Counted from the first letter of the stretch, positions 26,078-33,132 are shown. The stretch: DNA of 64,000 nt from Caulobacter sp. FWC2 (GCF_002742625.1 NZ_PEBF01000001.1:124001-188000); one strand, 5' to 3'. Translations and numbers: made by a program. Notes: generated by a model not told the origin, from the sequence alone.

Positions 26078-26698
26078 ATGACGTACAAGCTGCCGGACCT
26101 GCCCTACGCGTACGACGCGCTGGAGCCGACGATCTCCGCCAACACCCTCCATTTCCACCATGACAAGCACCACGCGGCCTATGTGACCGCGCTGAACGGC
26201 CTGCTGAACGGCGACGACAAGGGTTCGCTGGAAGCGGTGATCAAGGGCGCCGGTCCGGGTAAGGTGTTCAACAACGCCGCCCAGGCCTGGAACCACGCCT
26301 TCTTCTGGGACGGCCTCTCGCCGACCAAGACCGCCCCGGGCGCCGATCTGGCCGCCGCCATCGACTCCACCTTCGGCGGCCTGGACGCCCTGAAGGAAAA
26401 GTTCGTCGCCGAAGGCATCGGCCACTTCGGCTCGGGCTGGGTGTGGCTGGTCTCGGACGCCTCGGGCGCCCTGAAGATCATCTCGACCCACGACGCCGAA
26501 AGCCCGGTCACCCAGGACCTGACGGCCCTGCTGGTCGCCGATGTCTGGGAGCACGCCTACTATCTGGACTACCAGAACCTGCGGAAGGGCTTCCTGGAAG
26601 CCGTGTTCGACAACCTGCTCAACTGGACCCTGGCCGACAGCCAGTACGCCGCGGCCAAGTCGGGCCAGCAGGGCTGGGCCTATCCGGCTCCGGAATAG
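26078..26698 (+). CDS. sodB: Superoxide dismutase (Fe type)
   Basis: The 206-residue cytoplasmic enzyme dismutates superoxide. Metal ligands are visible: His in LHFHHDKHHAAYV, His in AAQAWNHAFFWDGL, then Asp and His in VADVWEHAYYLDYQN. FFWDGL and GSGWVWL with the AAQAWNH environment favour iron over manganese. MTYKLPDLPY after GGAGTGAAC sets the start at 26078. No SigT-type motif precedes it, unlike its neighbours. Confidence 0.95.
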   Translation: MTYKLPDLPYAYDALEPTISANTLHFHHDKHHAAYVTALNGLLNGDDKGSLEAVIKGAGPGKVFNNAAQAWNHAFFWDGLSPTKTAPGADLAAAIDSTFGGLDALKEKFVAEGIGHFGSGWVWLVSDASGALKIISTHDAESPVTQDLTALLVADVWEHAYYLDYQNLRKGFLEAVFDNLLNWTLADSQYAAAKSGQQGWAYPAPE

Positions 26699-26711
26699 GG
26701 TCCAGATTTCC

Positions 26712-26736
26712 GGAACGCCCGGGAGTCGGGTGCGTT
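26712..26736 (+). promoter_or_regulatory. SigT (EcfG)-type promoter for the DUF1328 gene
   Basis: GGAAC at 26712-26716, 16-base spacer, CGTT at 26733-26736. The start codon of the small membrane protein lies about 77 bases downstream. Confidence 0.8.
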
Positions 26737-26812
26737 GTTTCGAAGCGAGGCCGTGGGCTTCGATCGAGACAAACGCCCCGGCTCGAAAGGCCGGGCTCAT
26801 CCGGAGAGACCC

Positions 26813-26992
26813 ATGCTGAACTGGGCCGTGACCTTCCTGGTGGTCGCCCTGATCGCCGCCCTTCTGGGCTTCACCGGCATCGCCGGGACCGCGATCGGGA
26901 TCGCCAAGATCCTGTTCTACGTCTTCCTTGTCCTGTTCCTGGTGTCGCTGGTCAGCCACCTCTTCCGCGGCGGTCGCGGCGCGCCACGCTAG
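26813..26992 (+). CDS. DUF1328 (YtjA-like) small membrane protein
   Basis: The 59-residue protein is nearly all membrane: two helices ([21 protein letters not shown] and [20 protein letters not shown]) and a short basic Gly-Arg tail. This is the DUF1328/YtjA pattern. GGAGA precedes the ATG. A SigT-type promoter upstream and a strong terminator downstream make it a single stress-induced gene. The molecular role of the family is not known. Confidence 0.85.
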   Translation: MLNWAVTFLVVALIAALLGFTGIAGTAIGIAKILFYVFLVLFLVSLVSHLFRGGRGAPR

Positions 26993-27014
26993 GTAGCACC
27001 GAGACGAACGGCGG

Positions 27015-27047
27015 AACGGCGCGGCTCAGGCCGCGCCGTTTTCGTTT
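27015..27047 (+). terminator. Rho-independent terminator after DUF1328 gene
   Basis: AACGGCGCGG (27015-27024) pairs with CCGCGCCGTT (27031-27040), followed by TTCGTTT. It overlaps the 3' end of the convergent phosphoesterase gene. Confidence 0.85.
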
Positions 27048-27835
27048 GGGCTTCTGCGATCGCAGGCCCAGGTGCGCCAGGCGTTGAACTTGCCGTGCTC
27101 ATAGGCCAGGGCCTGTACGCGCACGCAGCCCGGCTCGACCTCGATGACGTTGAAGCCCGGCGCGGCGCCCCGTTCGCGGTGCGAGAGGGTGCCCGAGCCG
27201 ATCGCCTGGGTCTTGCCGTCGCCGAACGGGACAGCGGTGACGAACGGCAGGTGGATGTGGCCCGACAGGATGACGTCGGCGCCCGCCTGGACGAAGTGGT
27301 TGGCCGCGTCGACCCCGCCGTGGACCTTGGCGGTCATCGGCCCGCCCAGCACCTCCATCAGCGGATGGTGGCAGACCACCACCCTGAGATCGCCGGCCGG
27401 CGCTGCCTCCAGCTCGCGGACGACGCGGCGGATCTGGCCGCGCGACACCGCGCCCTTCGACCAGTTCCATCGCACCTGGGCCGCGCGGGCCGTGTTCAGC
27501 GAGGAGACGGTGACGCCCGGCGCGCGCCAGGCCGCGCCGTCCTCGTCGCCGAACCGATCCTTGAACCGCCCCCAGGTGCGGGTGAAGCGCTCGAACAGCT
27601 CGCGCGGTCCGACGAAGGGGGTGTCGTGATTGCCGGGCACCACGATCATCGGATCGGGCAGGCGCTTCAGCCATGCGGCGGCGGCGTCGAACTCTGGGGT
27701 CTTGCCGTCCAGGGTCAGATCGCCGGCCACCACCACGAGGTCGGGCCGGGCGTCTCGGATCCACGCGGTCGCCGCCTCGACGGCTTCCTTGTTCTCGCCG
27801 CCGAAATGGATGTCGGAGAGCTGAACCAGCCTCAT
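27026..27835 (-). CDS. Calcineurin-like metallophosphoesterase
   Basis: The 269-residue protein carries every metal-binding block of the family in order: LSDIHFG, VVAGDLTLDG, VVPGNHDT, VVCHHPL and ILSGHIHLP. Relatives hydrolyse cyclic nucleotides or phospholipid-derived phosphates. Its ATG overlaps the stop of the upstream lipid-kinase gene by four bases, so the two are translated together. A role in turning over the kinase product or a related lipid phosphate is plausible but inferred. Transcription probably starts at the SigT-type promoter ahead of the kinase gene. Confidence 0.88.
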   Translation of the reverse strand: MRLVQLSDIHFGGENKEAVEAATAWIRDARPDLVVVAGDLTLDGKTPEFDAAAAWLKRLPDPMIVVPGNHDTPFVGPRELFERFTRTWGRFKDRFGDEDGAAWRAPGVTVSSLNTARAAQVRWNWSKGAVSRGQIRRVVRELEAAPAGDLRVVVCHHPLMEVLGGPMTAKVHGGVDAANHFVQAGADVILSGHIHLPFVTAVPFGDGKTQAIGSGTLSHRERGAAPGFNVIEVEPGCVRVQALAYEHGKFNAWRTWACDRRSPNENGAA

Positions 27836-28710
27836 TCAGCGGTCTCGTCCGGCGGCACCAGGGCGCGGAAGGCCTTCGGGCGGAAGCGGATCGACACCTC
27901 GGGATCGAACCGCGCCGGCTCGCCGTCCAGGATCGCCGGGATGCGGCCGTGGGCCCGGATCTTGCCGGTGCGGCAGCGGCCGGCGTTTACCGACGGGTCG
28001 TCACGCCAATGGCCCAGGGCGGCGTTGAACCCCAGGCGGAAGACGTCGAGCGCGCTGGACGGATCGAGGGCCGTGGCCTCCAGGGCCCGCTCGTCGGCGT
28101 CCAGGGCGGTCGAGACCAGGGGACACATCAGGGTCAGGGCCTCGGTCTTGATCTCGGGGCGGCCGTCCAGCGAGACGCGCAGGCGGCCGGAGAAGGCGCG
28201 GCGGAAGGCGCGGCGGGCGCGGGCGATGGCGATGCTGAACTTGCCTTCGCGGGCGGCCTCCCGCGCTGTGGCCCACAGGGCCGGGCTGCCCAGGATGGCG
28301 GCGACGAAGAACAGGCGTCCGCCGACCTCGCCGCCGGAAATGGTTCGCGCCTCGCCGCTCTCCAGGCAGGCCTTCATCGCCGTCTGCCAGTCGCGGTCGC
28401 CATAGAGCGCGCGCGGCAGCATGTTCATGGTGCCGCCAGGCAGGGGAGCGATCAGCGGACCATCCGGTCCGGCCATCTCCGCCGCCGCGCGTGCCGTGCC
28501 GTCGCCGGCGATGACCAGGATCGCATCCGGCGCGCTGTCGATCGCCTTCCGCAGACAATCGACCAGTTCGCCCGGCTGCGGCGCGTGGACGACGCCGGAA
28601 ACGCCGTATTCAGCCAACAGCCGCTCGGCGATCTGCGGCGCGTCCGGACCGACCGATCCGGATGCGATATTGGCGATGACCTCAATGCGCTTCACGCGCT
28701 GCCCCTTCAC
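27832..28710 (-). CDS. Diacylglycerol kinase-like lipid kinase
   Basis: This protein of about 292 residues has the DAGK catalytic fold: IEVIANIASGSVGPD at the start, LVIAGDGTARAAAEM as the nucleotide-binding GGDGT-type motif (first Gly replaced by Ala) and PLPGGTMNMLPRAL. It likely phosphorylates a diacylglycerol or sphingoid lipid at the inner membrane. The reading frame stays open far upstream, but a SigT-type promoter at 28729-28754 limits the start to GTG 28710 or, with AAGGGG before it, GTG 28695. The phosphoesterase gene overlaps its stop. Confidence 0.8.
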   Translation of the reverse strand: MKGQRVKRIEVIANIASGSVGPDAPQIAERLLAEYGVSGVVHAPQPGELVDCLRKAIDSAPDAILVIAGDGTARAAAEMAGPDGPLIAPLPGGTMNMLPRALYGDRDWQTAMKACLESGEARTISGGEVGGRLFFVAAILGSPALWATAREAAREGKFSIAIARARRAFRRAFSGRLRVSLDGRPEIKTEALTLMCPLVSTALDADERALEATALDPSSALDVFRLGFNAALGHWRDDPSVNAGRCRTGKIRAHGRIPAILDGEPARFDPEVSIRFRPKAFRALVPPDETAE

Positions 28711-28728
28711 GTCAAAACTCGCCGAGGC

Positions 28729-28754
28729 AACGGGCGTCCGCGCGTTATGGTTCC
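28729..28754 (-). promoter_or_regulatory. SigT (EcfG)-type promoter for lipid kinase-phosphoesterase operon
   Basis: On the minus strand GGAAC (28754-28750), 17-base spacer, CGTT (28732-28729). The expected transcript start lies only about 10-15 bases before GTG 28710. Confidence 0.78.
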
Positions 28755-28764
28755 GCTTGTAAAC

Positions 28765-28790
28765 GGAACCGCCGCCCCCCGGGAGTCGTT
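28765..28790 (+). promoter_or_regulatory. SigT (EcfG)-type promoter for the glycine-zipper lipoprotein gene
   Basis: GGAAC (28765-28769), 17-base spacer, CGTT (28787-28790). Its -35 box and that of the divergent promoter form the palindrome GGTTCCG...CGGAACC at 28749-28770. Confidence 0.8.
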
Positions 28791-28831
28791 TGCTCGACAC
28801 GGGTACAGGCAGCTCGGAGCGGAGAGCCAAG

Positions 28832-29176
28832 ATGAAGATGACCATGATCGCCCTGATGGGCGTGGGCGTGCTCGCCTCGGCGTGCACCTCGACGGGCAAT
28901 GTGGAGCGCAACGCCGCCGGCGGCGCCGCCATCGGCGCCCTGGCGGGCGCGGTGATCGGCAACAATGTCGGCAGCGGCAGCGCTGGCACCGGCGCCCTGG
29001 TCGGCGCGGCGCTCGGCGGCACGGTGGGCGCCGTCAAGGGTTGCAAGGAGGATGGCGGCTGCGGTTCGACCAACGCCAACCGTCGCCAATATTATGACGA
29101 GCGCGCGGGTCGCTATTACTACTACGACTCCCGCAGCGGTCGTTATTACTGGGAAGATGGCGCGCCCCGCTACTAA
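28832..29176 (+). CDS. Glycine-zipper lipoprotein
   Basis: The 114-residue precursor has a lipoprotein signal ending in LASAC (acylated Cys near residue 18), a glycine-zipper region (GGAAIGALAGAVIGNNVGSG and GALVGAALGGTVGAVKG) and a Tyr-rich tail with two YDSRSGRYYW-like units. Glycine zippers form membrane-inserting helices in outer-membrane lipoproteins. GGAGAG precedes the ATG. A SigT-type promoter upstream marks it as a stress-induced envelope protein. Confidence 0.82.
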   Translation: MKMTMIALMGVGVLASACTSTGNVERNAAGGAAIGALAGAVIGNNVGSGSAGTGALVGAALGGTVGAVKGCKEDGGCGSTNANRRQYYDERAGRYYYYDSRSGRYYWEDGAPRY

Positions 29177-29203
29177 GCTAGGCGACAGGCCACGACGTCC
29201 AGG

Positions 29204-29232
29204 GAAAGGCGATCGGCTCAGCCGGTCGCCTT
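29204..29232 (+). terminator. Rho-independent terminator
   Basis: AAAGGCGATCGG (29204-29215) pairs with CCGGTCGCCTTT (29221-29232), closing the glycine-zipper lipoprotein gene. Confidence 0.82.
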
Positions 29233-29266
29233 TCGTGTGTTCGCAGGTTCGAGGAGGAGGGTTCGA

Positions 29267-29743
29267 ATGAAGACGACAAAGATCACCTATGCCGTGCAGG
29301 CCATCAGCGTGGCGGGCGTAGTCCTGGCCCTGGCCGGTTGCGCCAGCTCCGAAGGACCATGGCGTACGCTGCGCAAGCCCGTGGCCGCCGCGCCGCCGGC
29401 CTGCGTCGACTTCCAGTCCTCGGTCTATTTCGAGCAGGACAGCGCCGAGCTGACCAAGGAGGCCCGCATGCTGCTCGACACCGCGCGGACCCAGGCGCGC
29501 GGCTGTGCGGTCAAGTCCGTGCGGGTGACCGGTCTGGCCGACGCCGTAGGGACCTCGGCCGCCAACCTGACCCTGTCCAAGCGCCGGGCCGACACCGTGA
29601 CCTCGGCCCTGGCCAAGGCCGGCTTCGGCAAGGTCGAGATCGACACCGCCGCCGTGGGCGACGCCGGATCCGTGGCGGCCTCGGGCGCATCGGCGCCGCT
29701 GCGCCGCCGGGCGGATATCCTGTTCGATCTGGAGAGCAAGTAG
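29267..29743 (+). CDS. OmpA-domain lipoprotein
   Basis: The 158-residue precursor has a signal ending in LALAGC (lipid-anchored Cys near residue 25) and an OmpA-like peptidoglycan-binding domain (about 45-157): VYFEQDSAELTKEARMLL, then VTGLADAVGTSAANLTLSKRRADTV. The final RRRADILFDLESK is typical. It should tether the outer membrane to peptidoglycan. GAGGAGGG before the ATG fixes the start. No SigT-type motif precedes it. Confidence 0.88.
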   Translation: MKTTKITYAVQAISVAGVVLALAGCASSEGPWRTLRKPVAAAPPACVDFQSSVYFEQDSAELTKEARMLLDTARTQARGCAVKSVRVTGLADAVGTSAANLTLSKRRADTVTSALAKAGFGKVEIDTAAVGDAGSVAASGASAPLRRRADILFDLESK

Positions 29744-29749
29744 GCGAAC

Positions 29750-29778
29750 AGCGAGCGGGCCGGTCACGCCGGCTCGCT
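29750..29778 (+). terminator. Terminator hairpin after the OmpA-domain gene
   Basis: AGCGAGC (29750-29756) pairs with GCTCGCT (29772-29778), with a GCCGG/CCGGC-type inner stem. Confidence 0.65.
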
Positions 29779-29804
29779 TGGACCCGGGAGCAAAGACCCA
29801 GACG

Positions 29805-29922
29805 AAGGAAAGGCGGGCCGGGTGTCCCGGTCCGCCGAAGTTCGCATCAACAAAGGGGGGTGCGAAGGCGGCAGGCTGACTATCGCCAGCCTCAAGTCGG
29901 GGGGGCGTCGCCGCCTTCGCAA
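29805..29922 (-). ncRNA. gsrN: Candidate SigT-dependent small RNA resembling GsrN
   Basis: Reading leftward from a SigT-type promoter (29953-29929), the predicted transcript of about 115 bases begins with a perfect 12-bp stem, TGCGAAGGCGGC (29921-29910) with GCCGCCTTCGCA (29872-29861). The loop holds a run of seven C and an inner small hairpin; six more C follow the stem. A second hairpin, GGCGGACCGGG (29836-29826) with CCCGGCCCGCC (29822-29812), then TTTCCTT, makes an intrinsic terminator. No open reading frame with a ribosome-binding site is visible. Known: GsrN of C. crescentus is a SigT-induced sRNA with a C-rich loop that acts on katG mRNA. Homology here is inferred from promoter, size and C-rich structure. 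Confidence 0.72.
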
Positions 29923-29928
29923 AGATAA

Positions 29929-29953
29929 AACGACGTCTCGCACCAACGGTTCC
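29929..29953 (-). promoter_or_regulatory. SigT (EcfG)-type promoter for the small RNA
   Basis: On the minus strand GGAAC (29953-29949), 16-base spacer, CGTT (29932-29929). It points into the structured, non-coding stretch to the left. Confidence 0.78.
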
Positions 29954-29998
29954 CGGCGCGCGTGATTTTTTCGCGGATGGCCGGGAGGGCGAAATCAG

Positions 29999-30023
29999 GG
30001 AACGGCGGTGGACGGGACACGTT
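29999..30023 (+). promoter_or_regulatory. SigT (EcfG)-type promoter for two small membrane proteins
   Basis: GGAAC (29999-30003), 16-base spacer, CGTT (30020-30023), about 47 bases before the GTG at 30070. Confidence 0.78.
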
Positions 30024-30069
30024 GAGGTTCCAAGCGGACATGCGGTCCGCCGGGGCAGGGAGCAACGTC

Positions 30070-30258
30070 GTGATCCGGACCTATCAAGCCGAGCATGGCG
30101 GCATGGTTTTTGTCTCGACGCTCACCCAGCGTCAAAAACGGGTGCGCTCGCGGATCATTGCGATGGTCGTGATCGTGGCGATCGGAGCCTCCGCCGGGAC
30201 GGTGCAGGCCTTCAACGCTCGCGACCGCGCGGACGCCGCCCGAACCTGGACGCCATAA
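30070..30258 (+). CDS. Small single-pass membrane protein, stress-promoter controlled
   Basis: The 62-residue protein has a basic stretch (TLTQRQKRVRSR) followed by one membrane helix (IIAMVVIVAIGASAGTVQAF) and a short polar tail. I recognise no family. GGGAG seven bases before GTG 30070 sets the start; ATG 30103 is a weaker alternative. It is the first gene after a SigT-type promoter, and another small membrane protein follows 14 bases on. Confidence 0.65.
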   Translation: MIRTYQAEHGGMVFVSTLTQRQKRVRSRIIAMVVIVAIGASAGTVQAFNARDRADAARTWTP

Positions 30259-30272
30259 GGAGGTATGACATC

Positions 30273-30536
30273 ATGCCCGCCGACATTCATCCCGACGTCG
30301 CGCCCGAAACGCACGGCCCACGCGTTAACGCCACTCGCGCCCGTCAGGGCCGCTGGGGCCGTCACATCTTCTGGGTGCTGGTGATCTCCACCGTGCTCGC
30401 CGCCCTGGCCCTGTTCGGCGCCTGGAGCTTCCGGGCTCAAGATCTCGCCGCAGTCGAGGCTAACAACGGCGCCAAGACCCCGGCCGAGGCGCAGCGCTAC
30501 GACACCCAGCAGTCGCCAGCGCGTCAGAAGCCTTAG
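30273..30536 (+). CDS. Small single-pass membrane protein
   Basis: The 87-residue protein has an N-terminal polar region, a membrane helix (HIFWVLVISTVLAALALFGAW) and a Gln/Ala/Pro-rich tail. No family is recognised. A perfect AAGGAGGT ribosome-binding site precedes the ATG. It lies 14 bases after the preceding small gene and should share its SigT-type promoter. A strong terminator follows. Confidence 0.75.
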   Translation: MPADIHPDVAPETHGPRVNATRARQGRWGRHIFWVLVISTVLAALALFGAWSFRAQDLAAVEANNGAKTPAEAQRYDTQQSPARQKP

Positions 30537-30548
30537 CGACCGACGCAC

Positions 30549-30602
30549 CGCCCCTCTCCCTCTGGGAGAAGCGGCCGCCGAAGGCGGTCGGGGTCAGGGG
30601 TT
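30549..30602. repeat. Degenerate dispersed palindrome
   Basis: CCCCTCTCCCTCTGGGAGAA, then GGCCGCCGAAGGCGGTCGG and GGTCAGGGG. This is the layout of a common intergenic repeat of high-GC alphaproteobacteria, here in a single copy. Confidence 0.55.
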
Positions 30603-30613
30603 GAAGACATAAG

Positions 30614-30653
30614 CCGCCGCGACAGCCTGGCCGCTGTCGCGGCGGTTTTCGTT
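30614..30653 (+). terminator. Strong rho-independent terminator
   Basis: CCGCCGCGACAGC (30614-30626) pairs perfectly with GCTGTCGCGGCGG (30633-30645), then TTTTCGTTT. It ends the two-gene membrane-protein operon. Confidence 0.92.
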
Positions 30654-30698
30654 TGTCCTAGCGTCCCGGCGCCTCGCACCACTCCCTTCCGCAAGGAG

Positions 30699-30748
30699 AA
30701 AAAAGCCCCTCCGAGAAACGGCGCGCCTTCAGAGAGCCGTTTCTCGGG
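30699..30748 (-). terminator. Orphan minus-strand terminator, left boundary of the AT-rich segment
   Basis: CCGAGAAACGGC (30711-30722) pairs perfectly with GCCGTTTCTCGG (30736-30747). Six A at 30699-30704 make a U-run on the minus strand. No minus-strand gene directly feeds it. Bases 30732-30748 are repeated exactly at 32296-32312, inside the phyR terminator. Confidence 0.8.
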
Positions 30749-30864
30749 GGGGGGAGGCCCTGGTTAGACCGCATGTTCGGGTCGATGGGCCGACACCTGC
30801 GCCACTCACGGGCCAATCCTTCGGCGCGTAAACAGTTCATTTCGTCCGAAATCTGGAGGCGCGC

Positions 30865-30984
30865 ATGGATGTCGAACCCACTCGAAGCTGCCCAAATCCG
30901 TGGCAATCATCAGAAATTGTGGTCAACCCCCGCATCCCCGCAAGAATTGCGTCGCTGAAGGTTCAATGCTCTTTGTGGCGCTAG
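30865..30984 (+). CDS. Possible short leader ORF (39 residues)
   Basis: An ATG at 30865 with GGAGG five bases before it opens a 39-codon frame (MDVEPTRSCPNPWQSSEIVV...) ending 21 bases before the glycosyltransferase gene. It resembles no family known to me. It may be a leader, a remnant of a longer gene, or chance. Confidence 0.3.
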   Translation: MDVEPTRSCPNPWQSSEIVVNPRIPARIASLKVQCSLWR

Positions 30985-31005
30985 AATCTCCAGGGGGCTT
31001 GGCTA

Positions 31006-32166
31006 GTGAAGACTCTGATATTCTCGAAAATTCCGATAGCGCCGGCCTTTGGCGGAAATCGTCAGCGCATAAAAACTCTGGTCGAGGAGCTGATGAAGGA
31101 TCACGAGGTGCATTTTGCGCTCCTTCCGTCCCGACAGATGCGCGACTTCGACCTGGACGCTCATCGCCAAATTGTTGGACCACAGAATTTCTGCTTGGTA
31201 CAACGAAGCCTAGCCATGACGCTTATGTTCAACCTTAGAATCCTTTCCAGGAAAGTCCTTTCAAAAGTTCTTCCAAGAAAGTTGTCCGACAACGTAGATT
31301 ACGTATTCGACGAATCGCTACGATCTGGTTGTAAAGATATCATATTAAGGCTCAATCCTGAAATTGTTGTTGTCGAATACGTGCATTTTTCCAGCCTATT
31401 CGACTTAGTACCTGATAGCGCTTATCGAATAATAGACACCCACGACGCGTTCTGGCACGAATTCACGCCAGCTGCCGAGGCGAAAGGACTAAGTCGCGCC
31501 GATCTTGTCATCGCAATACAGGATAGAGAAGCTGAACATTTCCGGGATTTACTTTCTGTGGCTGGTGATAAAACCAAAGTCACAACAGTAAGTCATATAG
31601 TGGGCCAAAGGGAGCGGGTAGACCTATCTTCGTCATCAGGTGCCACTTTTCTGGGTTCTAGCTTTGAAGCAAATAATGAATCACTAGCTGCTTTAATTGA
31701 GAACGTGATGCCGATCGTTATGACGAAAATTCCTGATTTTAAGTTGCATGTTATCGGTGATGTCGGATCATCTGTTCCAGACTATCCATTTGTAGTAAAA
31801 CATGGGCGGGTTAAGTCTCTAACTACAGCCATGGCATTGGCTCCCATACTGGCCAACTACATAGTCAAAGGTACCGGCATAAAAATCAAACTCCTCGAGG
31901 CGATGGCGATGGGGGTGCCTTGTGTAAGCACCGCGCTCGGCGCGGACGGGCTGCCGCCGGAATACGCTGAGGGGGTATCCATCGCTAGCGACGACGCTAG
32001 TTATGCAGCGGAATTGGTTTCACTTTTCGAAGATCATTCACGCCGTAAGCGGATGGGAGACGCTGGGCTCGGGGCCATTGGTCGGTGGGATGCGAAACAG
32101 AGGAAGGCGCTTAAGGATGCAATCTCCAGCCAACACCACCGGCAGGCGCGTAGTTTGGCTGGATAA
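31006..32166 (+). CDS. GT4-like (GT-B fold) glycosyltransferase, atypical base composition
   Basis: The 386-residue protein begins MKTLIFSKIPIAPAFGGNRQR, the acceptor-side start of GT-B enzymes, and has the donor-binding end KGTGIKIKLLEAMAMGVPCVST near residue 290-310, typical of GT4-like transferases acting on surface polysaccharide. IIDTHDAFWHEF and SRADLVIAIQDREAEHF are further landmarks. GTG start at 31006. No other polysaccharide gene is near, and codon use is unlike the rest of the window, so recent transfer is likely. The sugar and acceptor are unknown. It seems intact. Confidence 0.82.
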   Translation: MKTLIFSKIPIAPAFGGNRQRIKTLVEELMKDHEVHFALLPSRQMRDFDLDAHRQIVGPQNFCLVQRSLAMTLMFNLRILSRKVLSKVLPRKLSDNVDYVFDESLRSGCKDIILRLNPEIVVVEYVHFSSLFDLVPDSAYRIIDTHDAFWHEFTPAAEAKGLSRADLVIAIQDREAEHFRDLLSVAGDKTKVTTVSHIVGQRERVDLSSSSGATFLGSSFEANNESLAALIENVMPIVMTKIPDFKLHVIGDVGSSVPDYPFVVKHGRVKSLTTAMALAPILANYIVKGTGIKIKLLEAMAMGVPCVSTALGADGLPPEYAEGVSIASDDASYAAELVSLFEDHSRRKRMGDAGLGAIGRWDAKQRKALKDAISSQHHRQARSLAG

Positions 32167-32275
32167 GATATGCCGGCCGACCGAAGGCCCACGATTTTGA
32201 GCTCCTGAGGTTTTACGCGCCAGCCGAGCCAGCGTTTCTCGCCACGAGAACGCGATAGGGGTCCAATGACCCCAA

Positions 32276-32312
32276 AGAAAAACGGCCCCCTTTCGGAGAG
32301 CCGTTTCTCGGG
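32276..32312 (-). terminator. phyR terminator
   Basis: On the minus strand AAACGGCTCTCC, loop GAAA, GGGGGCCGTTTTTC: stem arms at 32300-32306 and 32280-32286 with an inner CTCC/GGGG stem, then a U-run. The 17-bp repeat shared with 30732-30748 covers its first arm. Confidence 0.88.
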
Positions 32313-32331
32313 TGGTTGGAAGAAACCCTTA

Positions 32332-33132
32332 TCAGGCTGCCTTGGCGGTCCGACGCGGGTGGAAGAACAGCGCCTGGCCGATCGCCGCCTTCACCGTTTC
32401 CGGCTGGAAGGGCTTGGTGATCAGGAAGGTCGGTTCCGGGCGCTCGCCGGTCAGCAGGCGCTCAGGGAAGGCGGTAATGAAGATCACCGGCACGTCCATG
32501 CGGCCCAGGATGTCCTTGACCGCGTCGATGCCCGACGAGCCGTCGGCCAGCTGGATGTCGGCCAGGACGAGGCCCGGGGTGCGGCGGGCGACCGCTTCGA
32601 GCGCTTCGCCGCGGGTGGCGGCGATGTCGGTGACCTGGTGGCCCAGTTCCTTGACCAGGGCCTCGATGTCGGCGGCGATGACCGGCTCGTCCTCAATGAT
32701 CAGGACGTCTGTGGCCAGTTCGGCGTCGATCTCGGCCTGGGCGTCGGAGATCAGGCGTTCGACCTCGCCGAAGTCGCAGTCCAGGATCTGGGCGGCTTCC
32801 GACGGTGTGAAGCCCTCGAGCGCGGTGAGCAGGAAAGCCTGCCGCGAACGGGGCGCGATGCGCATCAGACGCTGGGCGGCGTCGTCGCCGGCGGTCAGGC
32901 CTTCATCGCGGCGGGCTTCCAGCTGGGCGCCGGAGCTGAGCCAGATGGCGTGGAACACGCGATACAGCGCCACGCGCGGCGAAAGCTCGCCGTCCAGCGA
33001 TCGTTCCCCGGCGGCCAGCGCCTCGAGCGCCACGCGGACGTAGTGATCGCCGGTGGACTGATCGCCGGTAAGGGCGCGGGCGTAGCGGCGAATATAGGGC
33101 AGATGCGGCGCCAGCCGAGCTAGAAGACTCAT
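32332..33132 (-). CDS. phyR: General stress response anti-anti-sigma regulator PhyR
   Basis: The 266-residue protein has an N-terminal sigma-like domain (about 1-130; sigma-2-like then sigma-4-like helices such as RSRQAFLLTALEGFTPSEAAQIL) and a C-terminal receiver (about 140-260; IIEDEPVI, acceptor D192 in VLADIQLADG, late KPF). When phosphorylated, PhyR binds NepR and frees SigT; this mechanism is established for the family. It is divergent from nepR-sigT-phyK. Two tandem SigT-type promoters precede it, giving positive feedback, and a strong terminator follows. Confidence 0.97.
   Translation of the reverse strand: MSLLARLAPHLPYIRRYARALTGDQSTGDHYVRVALEALAAGERSLDGELSPRVALYRVFHAIWLSSGAQLEARRDEGLTAGDDAAQRLMRIAPRSRQAFLLTALEGFTPSEAAQILDCDFGEVERLISDAQAEIDAELATDVLIIEDEPVIAADIEALVKELGHQVTDIAATRGEALEAVARRTPGLVLADIQLADGSSGIDAVKDILGRMDVPVIFITAFPERLLTGERPEPTFLITKPFQPETVKAAIGQALFFHPRRTAKAA

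Larger units (their letters stand above)
30732..32312. mobile_element. AT-rich segment between 17-bp direct repeats (possible insertion)
   Basis: GAGAGCCGTTTCTCGGG occurs at 30732-30748 and again at 32296-32312. The 1.55 kb between the copies is visibly poorer in G+C than all flanking DNA and uses codons (ATA, TTA, AGA) that are rare elsewhere in the window. It contains one glycosyltransferase gene. No integrase or transposase is present. Removing the segment with one repeat copy would leave phyR next to the terminator at 30699-30748. Acquisition by transfer is an inference. Confidence 0.6.

Noticed and set aside
28711-29079. Long N-terminal extension of the lipid kinase
   Set aside because: The open frame upstream of 28710 crosses a divergent promoter pair and encodes low-complexity shadow sequence antisense to the lipoprotein gene.
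30658-30906. Minus-strand 82-codon frame at the left edge of the AT-rich segment
   Set aside because: It runs through the orphan terminator hairpin and has no ribosome-binding site or family resemblance.
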